Assembly (NCBI GenBank): GCA_905214795.1
Contig: CAJMNM010000006.1
Location: 1-64,000, forward strand
DNA from: an uncultured bacterium
GTDB lineage: Bacteria; Bacteroidota; Bacteroidia; Bacteroidales; Bacteroidaceae
Direction: 5' to 3'
DNA: 64,000 nt
The notes under the pieces are model-generated. The model made no database searches. It was given only the letters and a program-made list of their open reading frames with translations, and was not told the origin of the DNA. Made by a program: the position numbers and the translations under genes. Positions 25,581-34,349 of this stretch are shown in pieces. Each line of letters starts with the position of its first letter. Position 1 is the first letter of the stretch.

Positions 25581-26591
25581 ATGAAAAAGATTATTGCAAT
25601 CGTAGCCGGAGGTGATTCCTCTGAACACGACGTTTCACTTCGGAGCGCCGAAGGTATCCATTCCTTCCTTGACAAAGAACGTTATGAGGTTTACATTATA
25701 GAGATCAAAGGAATGACATGGGAAGCTCATCTCAACGACGGTACTCATGCTACCGTAGACCGTAACGACTTCAGCTTCGAAGCCAACGGACAACGCATTC
25801 ACCCCGATTTCGCATACATCACCATACATGGCACACCGGGAGAAAACGGTATTCTACAAGGATACTTCGACCTTATCGGTCTCCCCTATTCTACAAGTGA
25901 CGTCCTCGTTGAAGCCATGACCTTCAATAAATTTACCCTAAACCAATATCTGAAAGGATTCGGTATCAGCGTCAGCGAAAGCATGGTTATCCGTAAAGGA
26001 TTTGAAAATCTGGTTACAGACAAGGAAATTGTAGAAAAAATAGGACTTCCCTGCTTTGTAAAGCCAAACGCAGGAGGTTCCAGTTTCGGCGTAACCAAGG
26101 TAAAGAACATTGAAGACATCAATGCTGCTATTGCCAAAGCCATGAACGAAAGCGACGAAGTCATGGTAGAATCATTCCTGCAAGGAACAGAAATTACTTG
26201 CGGCTGCTACAAGACTCATACCAAGGATGTGGTATTCCCAATCACCGAAGTTGTCACAGGCAATGAGTTTTTCGACTACAATGCTAAGTATAACGGACAA
26301 GTGCAGGAAATCACACCGGCCCGTCTGAGTGAAGAAACCACAGAACGCGTCAAGCTGGTAACCTCTGCCATCTATGACATTTTGGGATGTAAAGGCATCA
26401 TCCGTATTGACTATATCATTACCAAACATACTGATGCAGACGGTAAAGAAAGCGAAAAAATCAACATGCTGGAAATCAATACCACTCCCGGTATGACAGC
26501 AACAAGCTTCATCCCCCAGCAAGTACTCGCAGCCGGACTAGACATGAAGGACGTGCTGACAGACATCATTGAAGACCGTCTTTCAAAGTAA
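25581..26591 (+). CDS. ddl: D-alanine--D-alanine ligase
   Basis: Ddl makes the D-Ala-D-Ala dipeptide used by MurF (1717-3015). The 336-residue ATP-grasp protein begins IAIVAGGDSSEHDVSLRS, has the YITIHGTPGENG segment, the ATP-binding CFVKPNAGGSSFGV loop, and the metal-site MLEINTTPGMT. It is 29 bases after the pseudouridine synthase gene and likely in the same transcript as the PASTA protein and the acyltransferase. Confidence 0.95.
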   Translation: MKKIIAIVAGGDSSEHDVSLRSAEGIHSFLDKERYEVYIIEIKGMTWEAHLNDGTHATVDRNDFSFEANGQRIHPDFAYITIHGTPGENGILQGYFDLIGLPYSTSDVLVEAMTFNKFTLNQYLKGFGISVSESMVIRKGFENLVTDKEIVEKIGLPCFVKPNAGGSSFGVTKVKNIEDINAAIAKAMNESDEVMVESFLQGTEITCGCYKTHTKDVVFPITEVVTGNEFFDYNAKYNGQVQEITPARLSEETTERVKLVTSAIYDILGCKGIIRIDYIITKHTDADGKESEKINMLEINTTPGMTATSFIPQQVLAAGLDMKDVLTDIIEDRLSK

Positions 26592-26650
26592 ACTGCAAAC
26601 CACGTGTATACTATACGCACAGATTCGTGAAACCTTTAAAAAATAACCTT

Positions 26651-27808
26651 ATGAGAACTCCTGAAGAATTTGACGAGATTCGCCCATACGACCCAGAAGA
26701 GTTGCCGGCTATCTTTGAAGAACTGATTGCAGACAAAGAATTTGAGCAAGTTGTAAGCCAGGTCTTACCAGACGTACCCTATGAGAAGCTCTGTACCATA
26801 TTAAGAAGCTGTAAAACCAACCTCGAGGTTCAGAAAGCTATCTTTTACCCGCTTCTCAAAGACTTATGTACCAAACTCAGCAATGGATTCTCACTAGGTT
26901 GCGAAGACCTGAAGGATAAAAATACTCCACATACCTATATCACCAATCACCGGGATATCGTCATAGACTCTGCATTTCTATCAATGGGTATGATGGATTA
27001 TGGCTTCAATAACACGGTAGAAATAGCTATTGGTGACAATTTATTAATCAGACCATGGATTAAGAAACTGGTCAGAGTCAATAAATCCTTCATCGTACAA
27101 CGGGGTATCTCCATGCGCGAGATTCTTCGTTCCAGCGCACGTCTTAGCCGATATATGCACTATGCCATCAATACCAAACATGAAAACATATGGATTGCGC
27201 AACGTGAAGGACGTGCAAAAGATTCTGATGACAGGACACAAGACTCTATTCTTAAAATGATGGCAATGGGCGGAGAAGGTAGTATTATAGACAGACTGAA
27301 AGAACTACACCTTGTCCCGACCACGCTATCATACGAATATGACCCCTGTGATTACCTCAAAGCCCAAGAATTCCAACAAAAGCGTGACATTCCAGGCTTC
27401 AAGAAAAGTCCTTCCGACGATCTGGAAAACATGAAAACCGGTATATTCGGATTTAAAGGCCACATTCATTTCCAAATGGGCTCCTGCATCAACGAATGGC
27501 TCGATACATTGCCTGCAGATATGCCAAAGACAGATCTCTTCACAGCCATTGCACAGCATATCGACCAGATGATACATAAACAATACAAACTTTATCCGGT
27601 CAATTATCTTGCAGCCGATAAATTAAAAGGTACACACCGTTTCAGTGAATATTATACACCTGAAGACGATGCACACTTTGAAAATTATCTCAAAACACAG
27701 CTAACCAAGATCAGCCTACCTAATCCTGACGAATCTTTCTTGCGTGAGCGTATGCTGACAATGTATGCAAATCCGGTGTTTAACCACGAAACAGCATGCA
27801 GTCAATAG
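26651..27808 (+). CDS. 1-acyl-glycerol-3-phosphate acyltransferase-like protein
   Basis: This 385-residue protein has the PlsC-type acyltransferase motifs. NHRDIVIDSAF is motif I (an H-x4-D variant) and QREGRAKDSDD resembles motif III. It is longer than classic PlsC (about 240 residues), with extra N- and C-terminal helical regions, as often found in Bacteroidota. It may acylate lysophosphatidate or another lipid at the inner membrane. The start MRTPEEFDE at 26651 is preferred; a GTG at 26627 would give eight more residues. It follows ddl by 59 bases. Confidence 0.8.
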   Translation: MRTPEEFDEIRPYDPEELPAIFEELIADKEFEQVVSQVLPDVPYEKLCTILRSCKTNLEVQKAIFYPLLKDLCTKLSNGFSLGCEDLKDKNTPHTYITNHRDIVIDSAFLSMGMMDYGFNNTVEIAIGDNLLIRPWIKKLVRVNKSFIVQRGISMREILRSSARLSRYMHYAINTKHENIWIAQREGRAKDSDDRTQDSILKMMAMGGEGSIIDRLKELHLVPTTLSYEYDPCDYLKAQEFQQKRDIPGFKKSPSDDLENMKTGIFGFKGHIHFQMGSCINEWLDTLPADMPKTDLFTAIAQHIDQMIHKQYKLYPVNYLAADKLKGTHRFSEYYTPEDDAHFENYLKTQLTKISLPNPDESFLRERMLTMYANPVFNHETACSQ

Positions 27809-27817
27809 GATGAATTT

Positions 27818-28504
27818 ATGATAATGATTAAAACATTCTTACAAACTTGTTATTCTCTTTTCCGTCTCTCATACGGGAAAGGAATAACAGGTTTGCTTTT
27901 ATTTTTCTGCCTAAGTTTTTCCGGGTGTAATAACGATTCTGACGATGATTATGTTTTCCCGGCACTCATCAATGAATTTGCAGATCTTTACAGTGACCAA
28001 AACGGATTTGGTACAAAACTGATAACAGACAACGGTAACACTTATATTCCACAGACATCTATACAGAATCTTTTACCGGAAGCCGTTTATCGCATTATCT
28101 GCGGATTTGAGCTGACAGGAAACGAAAAGAACGGTTATCCCGTCGTCAAAGTATATCAAGCTAGAAATGTCACACTCCTAAAAGAAGGAGATCTCACAGA
28201 AACAGATCCGACAAACGTTATTTCAGTTTGGAAAGGCGGCAATTATATCAATTTCCGTCTGACGCCAAAGACGCAAGGCGGCACACAAAATTGGGGATAT
28301 AAAACAGAGCAGATTACTACTACGACAACAGGAAAAACATACCATCTCACGCTCTGTCATGACCAGGGAGATGATCCATGTGCTTATACTACAACAATCT
28401 ACGCCAGCCTGCCTTTTTCCGGTCTGAATCTGCAAAAAGGAGACAGTATTGCCATAACTATACAAACCTTTGACACGACCAAAGTTTGGCAGTTTGCCTA
28501 CTAA
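27818..28504 (+). CDS. NigD-like lipoprotein
   Basis: The 228-residue protein begins with a long hydrophobic leader ending in a lipobox-like FSGC, so the mature protein should be lipid-anchored at C37. The sequence after it (CNNDSDDDY) and the later YRIICGFELTG and ITIQTFDTTKVW segments resemble NigD-like proteins, a Bacteroidota family of unknown function. The name comes from a bacteriocin locus of Prevotella, but nothing else here suggests bacteriocin production. The acyltransferase gene ends nine bases upstream. Confidence 0.78.
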   Translation: MIMIKTFLQTCYSLFRLSYGKGITGLLLFFCLSFSGCNNDSDDDYVFPALINEFADLYSDQNGFGTKLITDNGNTYIPQTSIQNLLPEAVYRIICGFELTGNEKNGYPVVKVYQARNVTLLKEGDLTETDPTNVISVWKGGNYINFRLTPKTQGGTQNWGYKTEQITTTTTGKTYHLTLCHDQGDDPCAYTTTIYASLPFSGLNLQKGDSIAITIQTFDTTKVWQFAY

Positions 28505-28524
28505 AATGCAATTTATGCTCCTCT

Positions 28525-29070
28525 TTACTCTATCCCAATAAACTTGTGAGTCTGAAGGCTTAAACGCCATTCTGGATGTTGCTTAACACAATCTACCGTT
28601 TCATTGATATTTTTACAAGAACAAGGCTGTAAAAAGAAATAACGTGCAGGATAAGCCTTATAAGAATCCAAAGGCTGCCCCTGATAAACTACCTTTAACT
28701 CATCCATACGCGTCAGTCTCACTTTGCCTCCGTCTTTTGGAGAACAGGTAATCCAGTCAATACCTTCCGGCAACTCACGAGTTCCGTTTGTCTCTATACA
28801 GATATACTTACCGGCCGCATGAAGCTGGTCAATAAATGCTTTATCAATCCATAATGAAGGTTCCCCACCGGTAAGTATTACCATTGCAGCAGGATACTTC
28901 TTTACTTCATTCATAATTTCCTCATCACTCATCAACACCCCTTCCTCATGCTGAGTATCACAAAACGGACATTTCAAATTACAACCCGAAAAACGAATAA
29001 ATACTGCCGGCGTCCCCGTATGAAAACCTTCTCCCTGAAGGCTATAGAATATCTCGTTAATCTTTCTCAT
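28525..29070 (-). CDS. queE: 7-carboxy-7-deazaguanine synthase QueE
   Basis: QueE is a radical SAM enzyme converting 6-carboxytetrahydropterin to 7-carboxy-7-deazaguanine in queuosine precursor synthesis. The 181-residue protein has the cluster motif C-x3-C-x2-C in GCNLKCPFCDTQ and the glycine-rich VILTGGEPSL. The start MRKINEIFYSLQGEG at 29070 is clear from the family. It overlaps the 3' end of queD by 14 bases. It converges with the NigD-like gene, with 20 bases between. Confidence 0.93.
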   Translation of the reverse strand: MRKINEIFYSLQGEGFHTGTPAVFIRFSGCNLKCPFCDTQHEEGVLMSDEEIMNEVKKYPAAMVILTGGEPSLWIDKAFIDQLHAAGKYICIETNGTRELPEGIDWITCSPKDGGKVRLTRMDELKVVYQGQPLDSYKAYPARYFFLQPCSCKNINETVDCVKQHPEWRLSLQTHKFIGIE

Positions 29071-29389
29071 AAATAGCAGTATTTCCTTCTGACTCCTGAA
29101 CCTCAACCTTAAAGCACTCCGGAAACTGATCACATATCCATCTTGCTATATTCTCTGCAGTCGGATTAAAATCAAAAACTTCATTCAGATTTCTATGGTC
29201 AAGCTTTCCCTTTACCACTTCCTTAATACGAGAAAAATCCAACACCATACCATCACTGTTTAACTCCTTTGAACGACAATGAACGGTGACAATCCAATTG
29301 TGTCCGTGAAGATTCTCACACTTACTCGGATAAGAAAGCGACAGTCTGTGAGCTGCCGATATTTCAATTCGCTTGATGACTGTATACAT
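29057..29389 (-). CDS. queD: 6-carboxytetrahydropterin synthase QueD
   Basis: QueD turns dihydroneopterin triphosphate into 6-carboxytetrahydropterin, the QueE substrate. The 110-residue protein shows zinc-ligand histidines in ISAAHRL and LHGHNW and the catalytic Cys in YPSKCENL. The start MYTVIKRIE at 29389 fits the family. It is translationally coupled to queE. No queC or queF is present in the window. No preQ1 riboswitch could be recognised in the short upstream region. Confidence 0.93.
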   Translation of the reverse strand: MYTVIKRIEISAAHRLSLSYPSKCENLHGHNWIVTVHCRSKELNSDGMVLDFSRIKEVVKGKLDHRNLNEVFDFNPTAENIARWICDQFPECFKVEVQESEGNTAIYEKD

Positions 29390-29495
29390 AAATACTGCTT
29401 TAAAATAAGAACCTATTTGAATTATTAGCATTTAATGTCACCTCAATGCCATTGCAAAAATACGTATTTATTCGCTATTTTCGTATATTTACACC

Positions 29496-29855
29496 ATGAA
29501 AGTCATCTGCATTATATTAGGCTACGTGGCATTAGGGCTTGGAGTGGCAGGAATTATCCTCCCACTATTGCCCACTACTCCTTTCTTATTATTAGCTGCA
29601 GCTCTGTTTTTCAAAGGTTCACCACGATTATATGAATGGTTGCTTAACCAAAAGCACCTGGGACCTTATATACGGAACTTTCGCGAACACAAAGCCATTC
29701 CGTTACGCGCCAAAATCATCTCCGTGTCATTGGTATGGATTACATTCCTTTATTGTATCTGTTTCGTCATCGAACACAGCTGGCTCAGAGTACTTTTAAT
29801 TACTCTTGCCATAGCTATCAGTCTTTACATTCTGTCTTTCAGAACCCTCCGATAA
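29496..29855 (+). CDS. DUF454 (YbaN-like) inner membrane protein
   Basis: The 119-residue protein has three hydrophobic helices (about 4-40, 72-90 and 95-115) and the family segment ILPLLPTTPFLLLAA followed by a basic FREHKAIPLRAK loop. This matches DUF454/YbaN, a family of unknown function. It is divergent from queD and convergent with ispE, 24 bases away. Confidence 0.85.
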   Translation: MKVICIILGYVALGLGVAGIILPLLPTTPFLLLAAALFFKGSPRLYEWLLNQKHLGPYIRNFREHKAIPLRAKIISVSLVWITFLYCICFVIEHSWLRVLLITLAIAISLYILSFRTLR

Positions 29856-29879
29856 AGATACCTACCACTTTTTATCATA

Positions 29880-30731
29880 TTACCACCGGCCAACATAACA
29901 GAACGCATCACCAAACTGTCCGTCTGTCAATACCGGTTCATTGGCAAAAATCCCGAATACGCTAGAACCGGAACCGCTCATCGAAGCATAAACAGCCCCC
30001 ATATCATATAATGTCTGCTTGATATTTCCTACTGAGGGATATAAGTTGAAAATCCCCGGTTCAAAATCATTACTCATCATATTTTTCCATGAATCAAGAC
30101 TTTGAGTTATCACATCGGTCAACCGGTAAATAGGTTTATGAGGAGTAATTTGCGCATAAGCTTCTTTTGTGGAAACAAAAACATCAGGCTTAACCAAGAC
30201 AAAATACCAATCTTTAAGATTAAGACTGACCGGCTCAAAAATATTACCGATACCGGTCGCAAATGTCGCATGATTGCGAATAAAAAAAGCACAATCGGCA
30301 CCAAGTGTAGCAGCACGTTTTTCCAACTCGTCATCACTTATGGACAGTCCAAACATCTCATTCAGCATTTTAAGTGTAAACGCTGCGTCAGATGAACCGC
30401 CACCTAATCCGGCTCCAGAAGGAATATTCTTTTTTAAACGGATTTTTACCCGTGGAATATTAAAATCACGTTTTAGATTTCTCAGTGCTTTAACTACCAG
30501 ATTCTTCTCCGGTTCACTATCTATGGCAATACCTTCAGTCTGCAAAGTATAATCTGCCATCTGAACAGTAAATAGCTCATCAGACTTTTCGGGACTTTCT
30601 TCTATAACAATCTCCAATGTATCACAAAGCGGAATGGGATAAAAAACCGTTTCCAGGTTATGATAACCGTCACTCCTACGCTCTGTAACATATAGTCCGA
30701 GATTAATTTTGGCATTGGGATATGTAATCAT
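29880..30731 (-). CDS. ispE: 4-diphosphocytidyl-2-C-methyl-D-erythritol kinase IspE
   Basis: IspE phosphorylates CDP-methylerythritol in the MEP isoprenoid pathway. The 283-residue GHMP kinase begins NAKINLGLYVTERR and has the ATP-binding PSGAGLGGGSSDAAF loop near residue 100 and a C-terminal ASMSGSGSSVFG. The start MITYPNAK at 30731 is the family start; a longer frame reaches 30755. No other MEP gene is adjacent. Confidence 0.94.
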   Translation of the reverse strand: MITYPNAKINLGLYVTERRSDGYHNLETVFYPIPLCDTLEIVIEESPEKSDELFTVQMADYTLQTEGIAIDSEPEKNLVVKALRNLKRDFNIPRVKIRLKKNIPSGAGLGGGSSDAAFTLKMLNEMFGLSISDDELEKRAATLGADCAFFIRNHATFATGIGNIFEPVSLNLKDWYFVLVKPDVFVSTKEAYAQITPHKPIYRLTDVITQSLDSWKNMMSNDFEPGIFNLYPSVGNIKQTLYDMGAVYASMSGSGSSVFGIFANEPVLTDGQFGDAFCYVGRW

Positions 30732-30953
30732 ATTCTTTCGTTTAATATATAACAAACTTAAAAAGCATCATCATACGGCTATCCGCAGACTATTCTATAA
30801 ACATAAGCACATGAAACAAATATACGTAAAACAAATATAATAACCTAATAAAGCAGTCAAATAAGACATTTCCTCACTCGTTTTTCAAACAGACATTATG
30901 TCTTCTTTTATGCCATAAAATCAGTCAACGTTTGTAAAAAAGAATCGCCAATA

Positions 30954-31006
30954 TTTAAATTATCAGAGCTGAAATTTAAAGAAACTTTCGTATGTTTAAA
31001 TTATCA
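30954..31006 (+). promoter_or_regulatory. Direct repeats upstream of the hsp20 sigma-54 promoter
   Basis: TTTAAATTATCA occurs at 30954-30965 and again at 30995-31006, 41 bp apart start to start, close to four helical turns. They lie 34-75 bp upstream of the promoter GG. They are candidate sites for an enhancer-binding activator other than the one at 16632, whose palindrome is absent here. Confidence 0.45.
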
Positions 31007-31032
31007 ATATCTTACACTGTCATGTTGACACA

Positions 31033-31047
31033 TGGCACAGAGATTGT
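31033..31047 (+). promoter_or_regulatory. Sigma-54 promoter of the hsp20 gene
   Basis: TGGCACAGAGATTGT matches TGGCAC-N5-TTGC with one mismatch and has exact GG-N10-GT spacing. The transcript would start near 31059, leaving a leader of about 71 nt. No competing TAnnTTTG box stands out in this gap. Confidence 0.7.
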
Positions 31048-31129
31048 AATATAATAAGTGAACACGAAACCGAAAGGTGAAGGGTTCAGAAATAGAAAGT
31101 TAAACTTAAAAATATAGGAGATTTATATT

Positions 31130-31561
31130 ATGACACCCATTAGAAAGTACAACAGTCAGAATTGGTTACCAAGTATCTTTAACGATTTCTTCGACAACGA
31201 TTGGATGGTAAAGGCTAATGCAACCGCTCCTGCGATCAATGTCATAGAAAACGAAAAAGAATACAAAGTTGAAGTTGCAGCTCCCGGCATGACTAAGGAT
31301 GATTTCAAGATTCAATTGAGCGACAACAATGAGTTAGTCATCAGTATGGAAAAGAAAAACGAAACCAAAGAAGGTGAAGAGAAGAAATACCTACGTCGCG
31401 AATTTTCTTACTCAAAATTCGAACAGGCTCTTGTCTTACCTGATGATGTCGACGCTAGCAAGATTGGTGCAAACGTTCAAGACGGTGTTTTGAACATCAC
31501 ATTGCCTAAGCTCGCTCCCGAAGAGAAAGCAAAAGTAAACAGAATGATTGAGATTCACTAA
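31130..31561 (+). CDS. Hsp20/alpha-crystallin small heat-shock chaperone
   Basis: The 143-residue protein has the alpha-crystallin domain (about 35-135), with VEVAAPGMTKDDFKIQL and the C-terminal DGVLNITLPKLAPEE that carries the L-x-L-like and G-x-L features. A short N-terminal arm contains the NWLPSIFNDFFDNDW segment usual in bacterial Hsp20. It holds unfolded proteins without ATP. It is monocistronic, with a sigma-54 promoter and a strong terminator, which ties this chaperone to RpoN control. Confidence 0.94.
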   Translation: MTPIRKYNSQNWLPSIFNDFFDNDWMVKANATAPAINVIENEKEYKVEVAAPGMTKDDFKIQLSDNNELVISMEKKNETKEGEEKKYLRREFSYSKFEQALVLPDDVDASKIGANVQDGVLNITLPKLAPEEKAKVNRMIEIH

Positions 31562-31583
31562 TTCTCAATTATTATAAAATTAA

Positions 31584-31613
31584 AAAGGACACCATTGGTG
31601 TCCTTTTTTTTAT
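31584..31613 (+). terminator. Terminator of the hsp20 gene
   Basis: AAAGGACACC (31584-31593 region) pairs with GGTGTCCTTT and is followed by a run of T. It lies about 25 bases after the stop. Confidence 0.85.
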
Positions 31614-31731
31614 GTCTACAAATATTAACATCATTCTAACTCCAGTATAGAGCAAAAATATCAATTCATCCTATTATATACAAATTTTTATTACCTGGTA
31701 CTCGTCTTTTCTGTTCCAAAAGGCAATCAAA

Positions 31732-31763
31732 TTTGATATAAACAAACAAATTTCGTAATTTTA
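31732..31763 (+). promoter_or_regulatory. Probable promoter of the ATP-grasp/lipid-headgroup operon
   Basis: TTTG (31732-31735), 20 bases, then TAATTTTA (31756-31763) resembles the Bacteroidota promoter, with one mismatch in the last base of the -7 box. The next gene starts 69 bases later. Confidence 0.45.
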
Positions 31764-31832
31764 CATATTTAATTTTTACATTGTTTCATATCAAAGACAG
31801 TACTGATTCAGTATTCCATCTGAACAAATAAA

Positions 31833-32678
31833 ATGATAAAATTAATAGGAATAAGCCGCGCGCCCCTCTTTTCTCCAAACTCAGTCATGCGCGACACTGC
31901 GATTTTGCAATCTGTAGCAAAATGTCTATCAAAACAATATGGCTGTAATATCCGGCTTATAGATGAACGGTTTCTCATTCCATCTGACTTGGAGGACATT
32001 CAAGGCGCATTCTCAATGGGCCGTGCTCATGAAACCTTAGAAATGTTATCTGCCGCCGAAACTAAAGGGCTATATATGCCCAATAGTGCCACAAGTCTGC
32101 TCACATTAAACCGGCGTAAACTACGTTCTTTATACCAATCGTTACAAATAAATGCCCCGAAAGGATGTGACGAAACAAACCTGCCGGATGATTTGAACTC
32201 ACTTCAGTATCCTTGCTGGATAAAAAGAGATGACGGATGTGCCCAACACCAGGAAGACATACAATTCATCCCCACTTCAACAGAGCTGGCCAATGCGTTA
32301 GAAATCTTCAGAATTAGAGGCATTCGCCATTTTGTTACAGAAGAACATACCGAAGGAGACTTATTGAAATTCTACGGCGTAGCCGGAACAGACTTTTTCT
32401 TCTCAACCTACCCCACCAAGAACGGTTACAGCAAATTTGGTTTGGAACGTTTTAATGGTTCATTTAAAAATTACGACTTTAACGAAAATGAACTACGTGA
32501 ACAAGCAAATAAATTATCAGCCAGCACAGGTATCTCAATCTACGGAGGCGATGCCATCATCAGACCGTCGGGCGAGATTGTCATTATCGACTTCAACGAC
32601 TGGCCCAGTTTCTCCGCATGCTGTAACGAGGCCGCAGCCGCCATTGCAGAACTCATTTATCAACATATTTCTCAATAA
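31833..32678 (+). CDS. ATP-grasp-like protein of unknown substrate
   Basis: This 281-residue protein has features of an ATP-grasp enzyme: a lysine in PCWIKRDDG (K131), an acidic hinge HFVTEEHTEGD (around 167-175), and a late metal-binding IIDFNDWPSF (D253, N255). ATP-grasp enzymes join a carboxylate to an amine or thiol through an acyl phosphate, and some are kinases. Substrates are not predictable here. It is the first gene of a four-gene run with a CDP-alcohol phosphatidyltransferase 15 bases downstream, so it may modify a lipid headgroup or its precursor. I do not recognise a named family. Confidence 0.7.
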   Translation: MIKLIGISRAPLFSPNSVMRDTAILQSVAKCLSKQYGCNIRLIDERFLIPSDLEDIQGAFSMGRAHETLEMLSAAETKGLYMPNSATSLLTLNRRKLRSLYQSLQINAPKGCDETNLPDDLNSLQYPCWIKRDDGCAQHQEDIQFIPTSTELANALEIFRIRGIRHFVTEEHTEGDLLKFYGVAGTDFFFSTYPTKNGYSKFGLERFNGSFKNYDFNENELREQANKLSASTGISIYGGDAIIRPSGEIVIIDFNDWPSFSACCNEAAAAIAELIYQHISQ

Positions 32679-32693
32679 TCATTTTGACTAATC

Positions 32694-33608
32694 ATGGAAA
32701 AAGAAAAAAACAAATTACAGTCTACTTTCAAATCACAAGATACAGAAGAGTGGTTAGACATTCATTTTACCCGTCCATTAGGATTGATGTGGGCAAATTT
32801 CTTCAATAAATTCAATGCCCACCCTAATGTAATTACAATCCTGTCCATTATTTTAGGCGGAACAGCGGGAATTATGTTCTATTTTCCTGATCTAACTCAT
32901 ACCATTATCGGAATTATCCTACTCATTTGGGCAAATCTGTACGACAGCGCAGACGGACAACTGGCCAGAATGACAGGCAAAAAAACACTTTGGGGACGTA
33001 TCCTTGACGGTTTTGCCGGTGATGTATGGTTCTTCGCCATTTACGTAGCAATTTCATTAAGATTAACTCCCGAATGGGGTATTTGGATTTGGTTACTCTG
33101 TGCTTTTGATGGATTTGTCTGTCACGTTAAACAATGTCAGCTGGCTGATTATTACCGCAACGTCCATCTGTATTTCCTCAAAGGAAAAGACGGTAGCGAA
33201 CTGGACAGCTATGAAAAAGTAAAGGCTGATTATAAGACTACGCCATGGAAAGGCAATCTGGCCTGGAAAGTATTCTTATATTCGTATTGTAATTACACTC
33301 ACTCACAAGAACAGATGAGTCCGCAATTCCAGAAGTTCAAAAAAGCCGTCAAGGAAAAATTCGGTGAAAATATCCCCCAAAAACTTCGTGACGATTTCCG
33401 TGCCGGTAGCCTGCCACTAATGAAGTATACCAACATACTTACCTTCAACACCCGTGCAATAGCCCTCTATATTGCTTTACTTATTAAAATGCCGTGGCTA
33501 TACGTTGCATTTGAGATTATTGTACTTTCTGCGATTTTCTTCTACATGCGTGTCTGCCATGAAAAATTGAGTAGAACACTTAATGCCAAACTTAACGAAT
33601 ATGCCTGA
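32694..33608 (+). CDS. CDP-alcohol phosphatidyltransferase-family membrane protein
   Basis: The 304-residue membrane enzyme should transfer a phospho-alcohol between a CDP-activated donor and an acceptor. The family motif is seen as D84-x2-D87-G88-x2-A91-R92-x8-G101-x3-D105. The last conserved aspartate, expected at 109, is G109 with D110 one residue later. Several hydrophobic helices occur (about 45-82, 105-140 and 245-290). It is longer than PgsA or PssA (about 180-250 residues), with a polar N-terminal stretch of about 40 residues and a basic loop near 165-235. The HAD gene overlaps its 3' end by eight bases. The alcohol is unknown. Confidence 0.82.
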   Translation: MEKEKNKLQSTFKSQDTEEWLDIHFTRPLGLMWANFFNKFNAHPNVITILSIILGGTAGIMFYFPDLTHTIIGIILLIWANLYDSADGQLARMTGKKTLWGRILDGFAGDVWFFAIYVAISLRLTPEWGIWIWLLCAFDGFVCHVKQCQLADYYRNVHLYFLKGKDGSELDSYEKVKADYKTTPWKGNLAWKVFLYSYCNYTHSQEQMSPQFQKFKKAVKEKFGENIPQKLRDDFRAGSLPLMKYTNILTFNTRAIALYIALLIKMPWLYVAFEIIVLSAIFFYMRVCHEKLSRTLNAKLNEYA

Positions 33609-34320
33609 TTTCAAAAATATAAAAGCCGTCATCTTTGACTATGGCGGTACACTTGATACCGGTGCACGCCACTGGGCTAATGTTTTGTGGGAGGGATTTC
33701 AAAACGCCTCCGTACCTGTCAACGAGAACCAGTTTCGTGAAGCATACGTTTTTGCAGAAAGAGCTCTTGCAAAATCACCCATCATTCTACCTACAGATAA
33801 TTTCCACACCTTATTACTTAAAAAGGTCAACATCGAGACACAGGAACTTATCCGTCAAAACTATTGGAATGCATCTGAAAACAACCGTCTGACTGCCGTA
33901 CAGAAAATTGCAGACTACTGCAACAGCTACGCTATGCATACCTTAGACACCAGCCGCAAAGTTCTAGACGAGTTAAAGAAACGTTATAAACTGGTTTTGG
34001 TATCAAACTTCTATGGCAACATTGAAACCATTCTGAAAGATTTCAATCTCGAATATTTCGACAGTATTATCGAATCAGCCGTAGTAGGCGTACGTAAACC
34101 CGATCCGGAGATCTACCGCATGGGAGTACGTGCAACAGGTTTTCCGGCTAATGAAGTTGCCGTTGTAGGTGACTCATACGGTAAAGATATTGTTCCGGCA
34201 AAAGCCGTAGGCTGTAAAGCCATTTGGATGAAAGGCGAAAGCTGGGCTCCGGAAGAAACAGACATGTCGCTACCCGACGCTATTGTTGATAATATTATGC
34301 AGGTTGCCGAACTTTTATAG
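33601..34320 (+). CDS. HAD-superfamily hydrolase
   Basis: The 239-residue protein has the HAD motifs. The nucleophile D13 lies in FDYGGTLDTG, motif II is VLVSNFYG, the motif III lysine is in VVGVRKPDPEIY, and motif IV is VVGDSYGKDIV. The second aspartate of the usual DxD is replaced by G15, so it may not be a standard phosphatase. The start MPDFKNIK at 33601 overlaps the previous gene's stop (ATGCCTGA), indicating coupling. A role in removing a phosphate from a lipid-headgroup intermediate is plausible from context only. Confidence 0.82.
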   Translation: MPDFKNIKAVIFDYGGTLDTGARHWANVLWEGFQNASVPVNENQFREAYVFAERALAKSPIILPTDNFHTLLLKKVNIETQELIRQNYWNASENNRLTAVQKIADYCNSYAMHTLDTSRKVLDELKKRYKLVLVSNFYGNIETILKDFNLEYFDSIIESAVVGVRKPDPEIYRMGVRATGFPANEVAVVGDSYGKDIVPAKAVGCKAIWMKGESWAPEETDMSLPDAIVDNIMQVAELL

Positions 34321-34349
34321 ATTACAAAACGAATGTGTATTAATACATT

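Noticed and set aside
27818..28504. Bacteriocin production locus suggested by the NigD-like name
   Set aside because: Only the lipoprotein family name points that way. No peptide, immunity or processing gene is next to it.
29390..29495. preQ1 riboswitch upstream of queD
   Set aside because: The short leader shows no recognisable preQ1 aptamer pattern (C-rich loop plus A-rich tail).
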